Of a DNA stretch of 6,064 bases, positions 5,923 to 6,064 are shown in pieces. This DNA is from Prevotellaceae bacterium (lineage in GTDB: Bacteria; Bacteroidota; Bacteroidia; Bacteroidales; UBA932). The stretch is taken from contig JAITHX010000259.1 of assembly GCA_031279735.1 (NCBI GenBank), forward strand, positions 1 through 6,064. The letters are read 5' to 3'. The notes under the pieces are model-generated. The model had not been told where the DNA came from. It did not search any database and saw only the letters and a list, made by a program, of their open reading frames with translations. The first letter of the stretch is position 1, and each line of letters opens with the position of its first letter. The translations under genes were made by a program, and so were the position numbers.

Positions 5923-6016
5923 CTGGTGGTGGCGTGAATCCGTTGATCCTATCCCTGAAGGTACCGGTTTTGTAATAAGAAATCAGGTTCTGCTACTAAA
6001 GGATTGTGCGGTTCTT
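5923..6016. other. Intergenic stretch with no recognised feature
   Basis: I see no gene, tRNA or promoter consensus here. One plus-strand frame is open from about 5855 to the window end, but it lacks an ATG, runs through the terminator hairpin and resembles no protein I know. Small local symmetries exist (GGTACC next to ACCGGT at about 5961-5968, and CCTGA 5954-5958 with TCAGG 5983-5987), but they are not convincing as a structure. Confidence 0.5.
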
Positions 6017-6038
6017 CACCGCGTCGCGGTGTTTTTTT
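6017..6038 (+). terminator. Second hairpin with T-tract, terminator-like
   Basis: CACCGC (6017-6022), a 3-nt loop GTC, and GCGGTG (6026-6031) form a 6-bp G/C-rich stem followed directly by seven T residues (6032-6038). No gene lies between this and the terminator at 5884-5922, so its transcript is unclear. The bases that follow (ACCGC AAGGGGCGCAGAGG) look like the start of a GCGCAGAGG-type intergenic repeat, so the hairpin may belong to a repeat element instead. Confidence 0.5.
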
Positions 6039-6064
6039 ACCGCAAGGGGCGCAGAGGCTTCGCA

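Noticed and set aside
5940..6000. tRNA or small structured RNA
   Set aside because: I found no acceptor/T-arm pairing or GTTC-type T-loop arrangement, and the local symmetries are too short.
5855..6064. Plus-strand frame open to the right edge as a partial gene
   Set aside because: It has no ATG, reads through a perfect terminator hairpin and a second hairpin, and has no recognisable protein motif.

Overview
The window looks like chromosomal DNA from a member of the Bacteroidota, probably Bacteroidales-like. Both outward promoters in the central intergenic region match the Bacteroidota consensus TTTG-N19/20-TAnnTTTG. No start codon has an obvious Shine-Dalgarno sequence, and leaders are A/T-rich. 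The species cannot be fixed by eye.

Layout. Two divergent transcription units start from a 186-bp intergenic region (3824-4009). On the minus strand, promoter 3900-3870 drives three tightly packed genes: an RlmD/RumA-type 23S rRNA uracil-C5 methyltransferase (3823-2426), an exported protein with thrombospondin type-3 repeats and a divergent OmpA-like C-terminus (2413-1217), and recG (from 1189, running off the left edge after 396 codons, inside the Walker B box). Gaps are 12 and 27 bp. On the plus strand, promoter 3935-3966 drives an L-fucose mutarotase of the FucU/RbsD family (4010-4435) and, 12 bp later, a cytosolic Gfo/Idh/MocA-family oxidoreductase (4448-5692). Two overlapping palindromes lie between the two -33 boxes and are a plausible operator.

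The last ~370 bp hold no recognised gene. A 7-bp AATTATG repeat begins in the last codons of the oxidoreductase gene and runs into four copies of a 36-bp minisatellite. The minisatellite is open in one frame and would encode a 52-aa peptide of 12-residue repeats. A strong intrinsic terminator (5884-5922) follows, then ~90 bp with nothing recognisable, then a second hairpin with a T-tract (6017-6038).

Function. The minus-strand unit combines rRNA modification, an envelope protein and replication-fork repair, with no obvious shared pathway. The plus-strand pair suggests sugar handling: the mutarotase interconverts sugar anomers and the dehydrogenase could act on a sugar or sugar derivative; its substrate is unknown. 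Most of the window is ordinary. The points most worth a second look are the coding-periodic minisatellite, the shared palindromes, the divergent OmpA-like domain, and two active-site-region departures in the sugar genes (Tyr to Phe in the mutarotase, EKP to EKN in the oxidoreductase).
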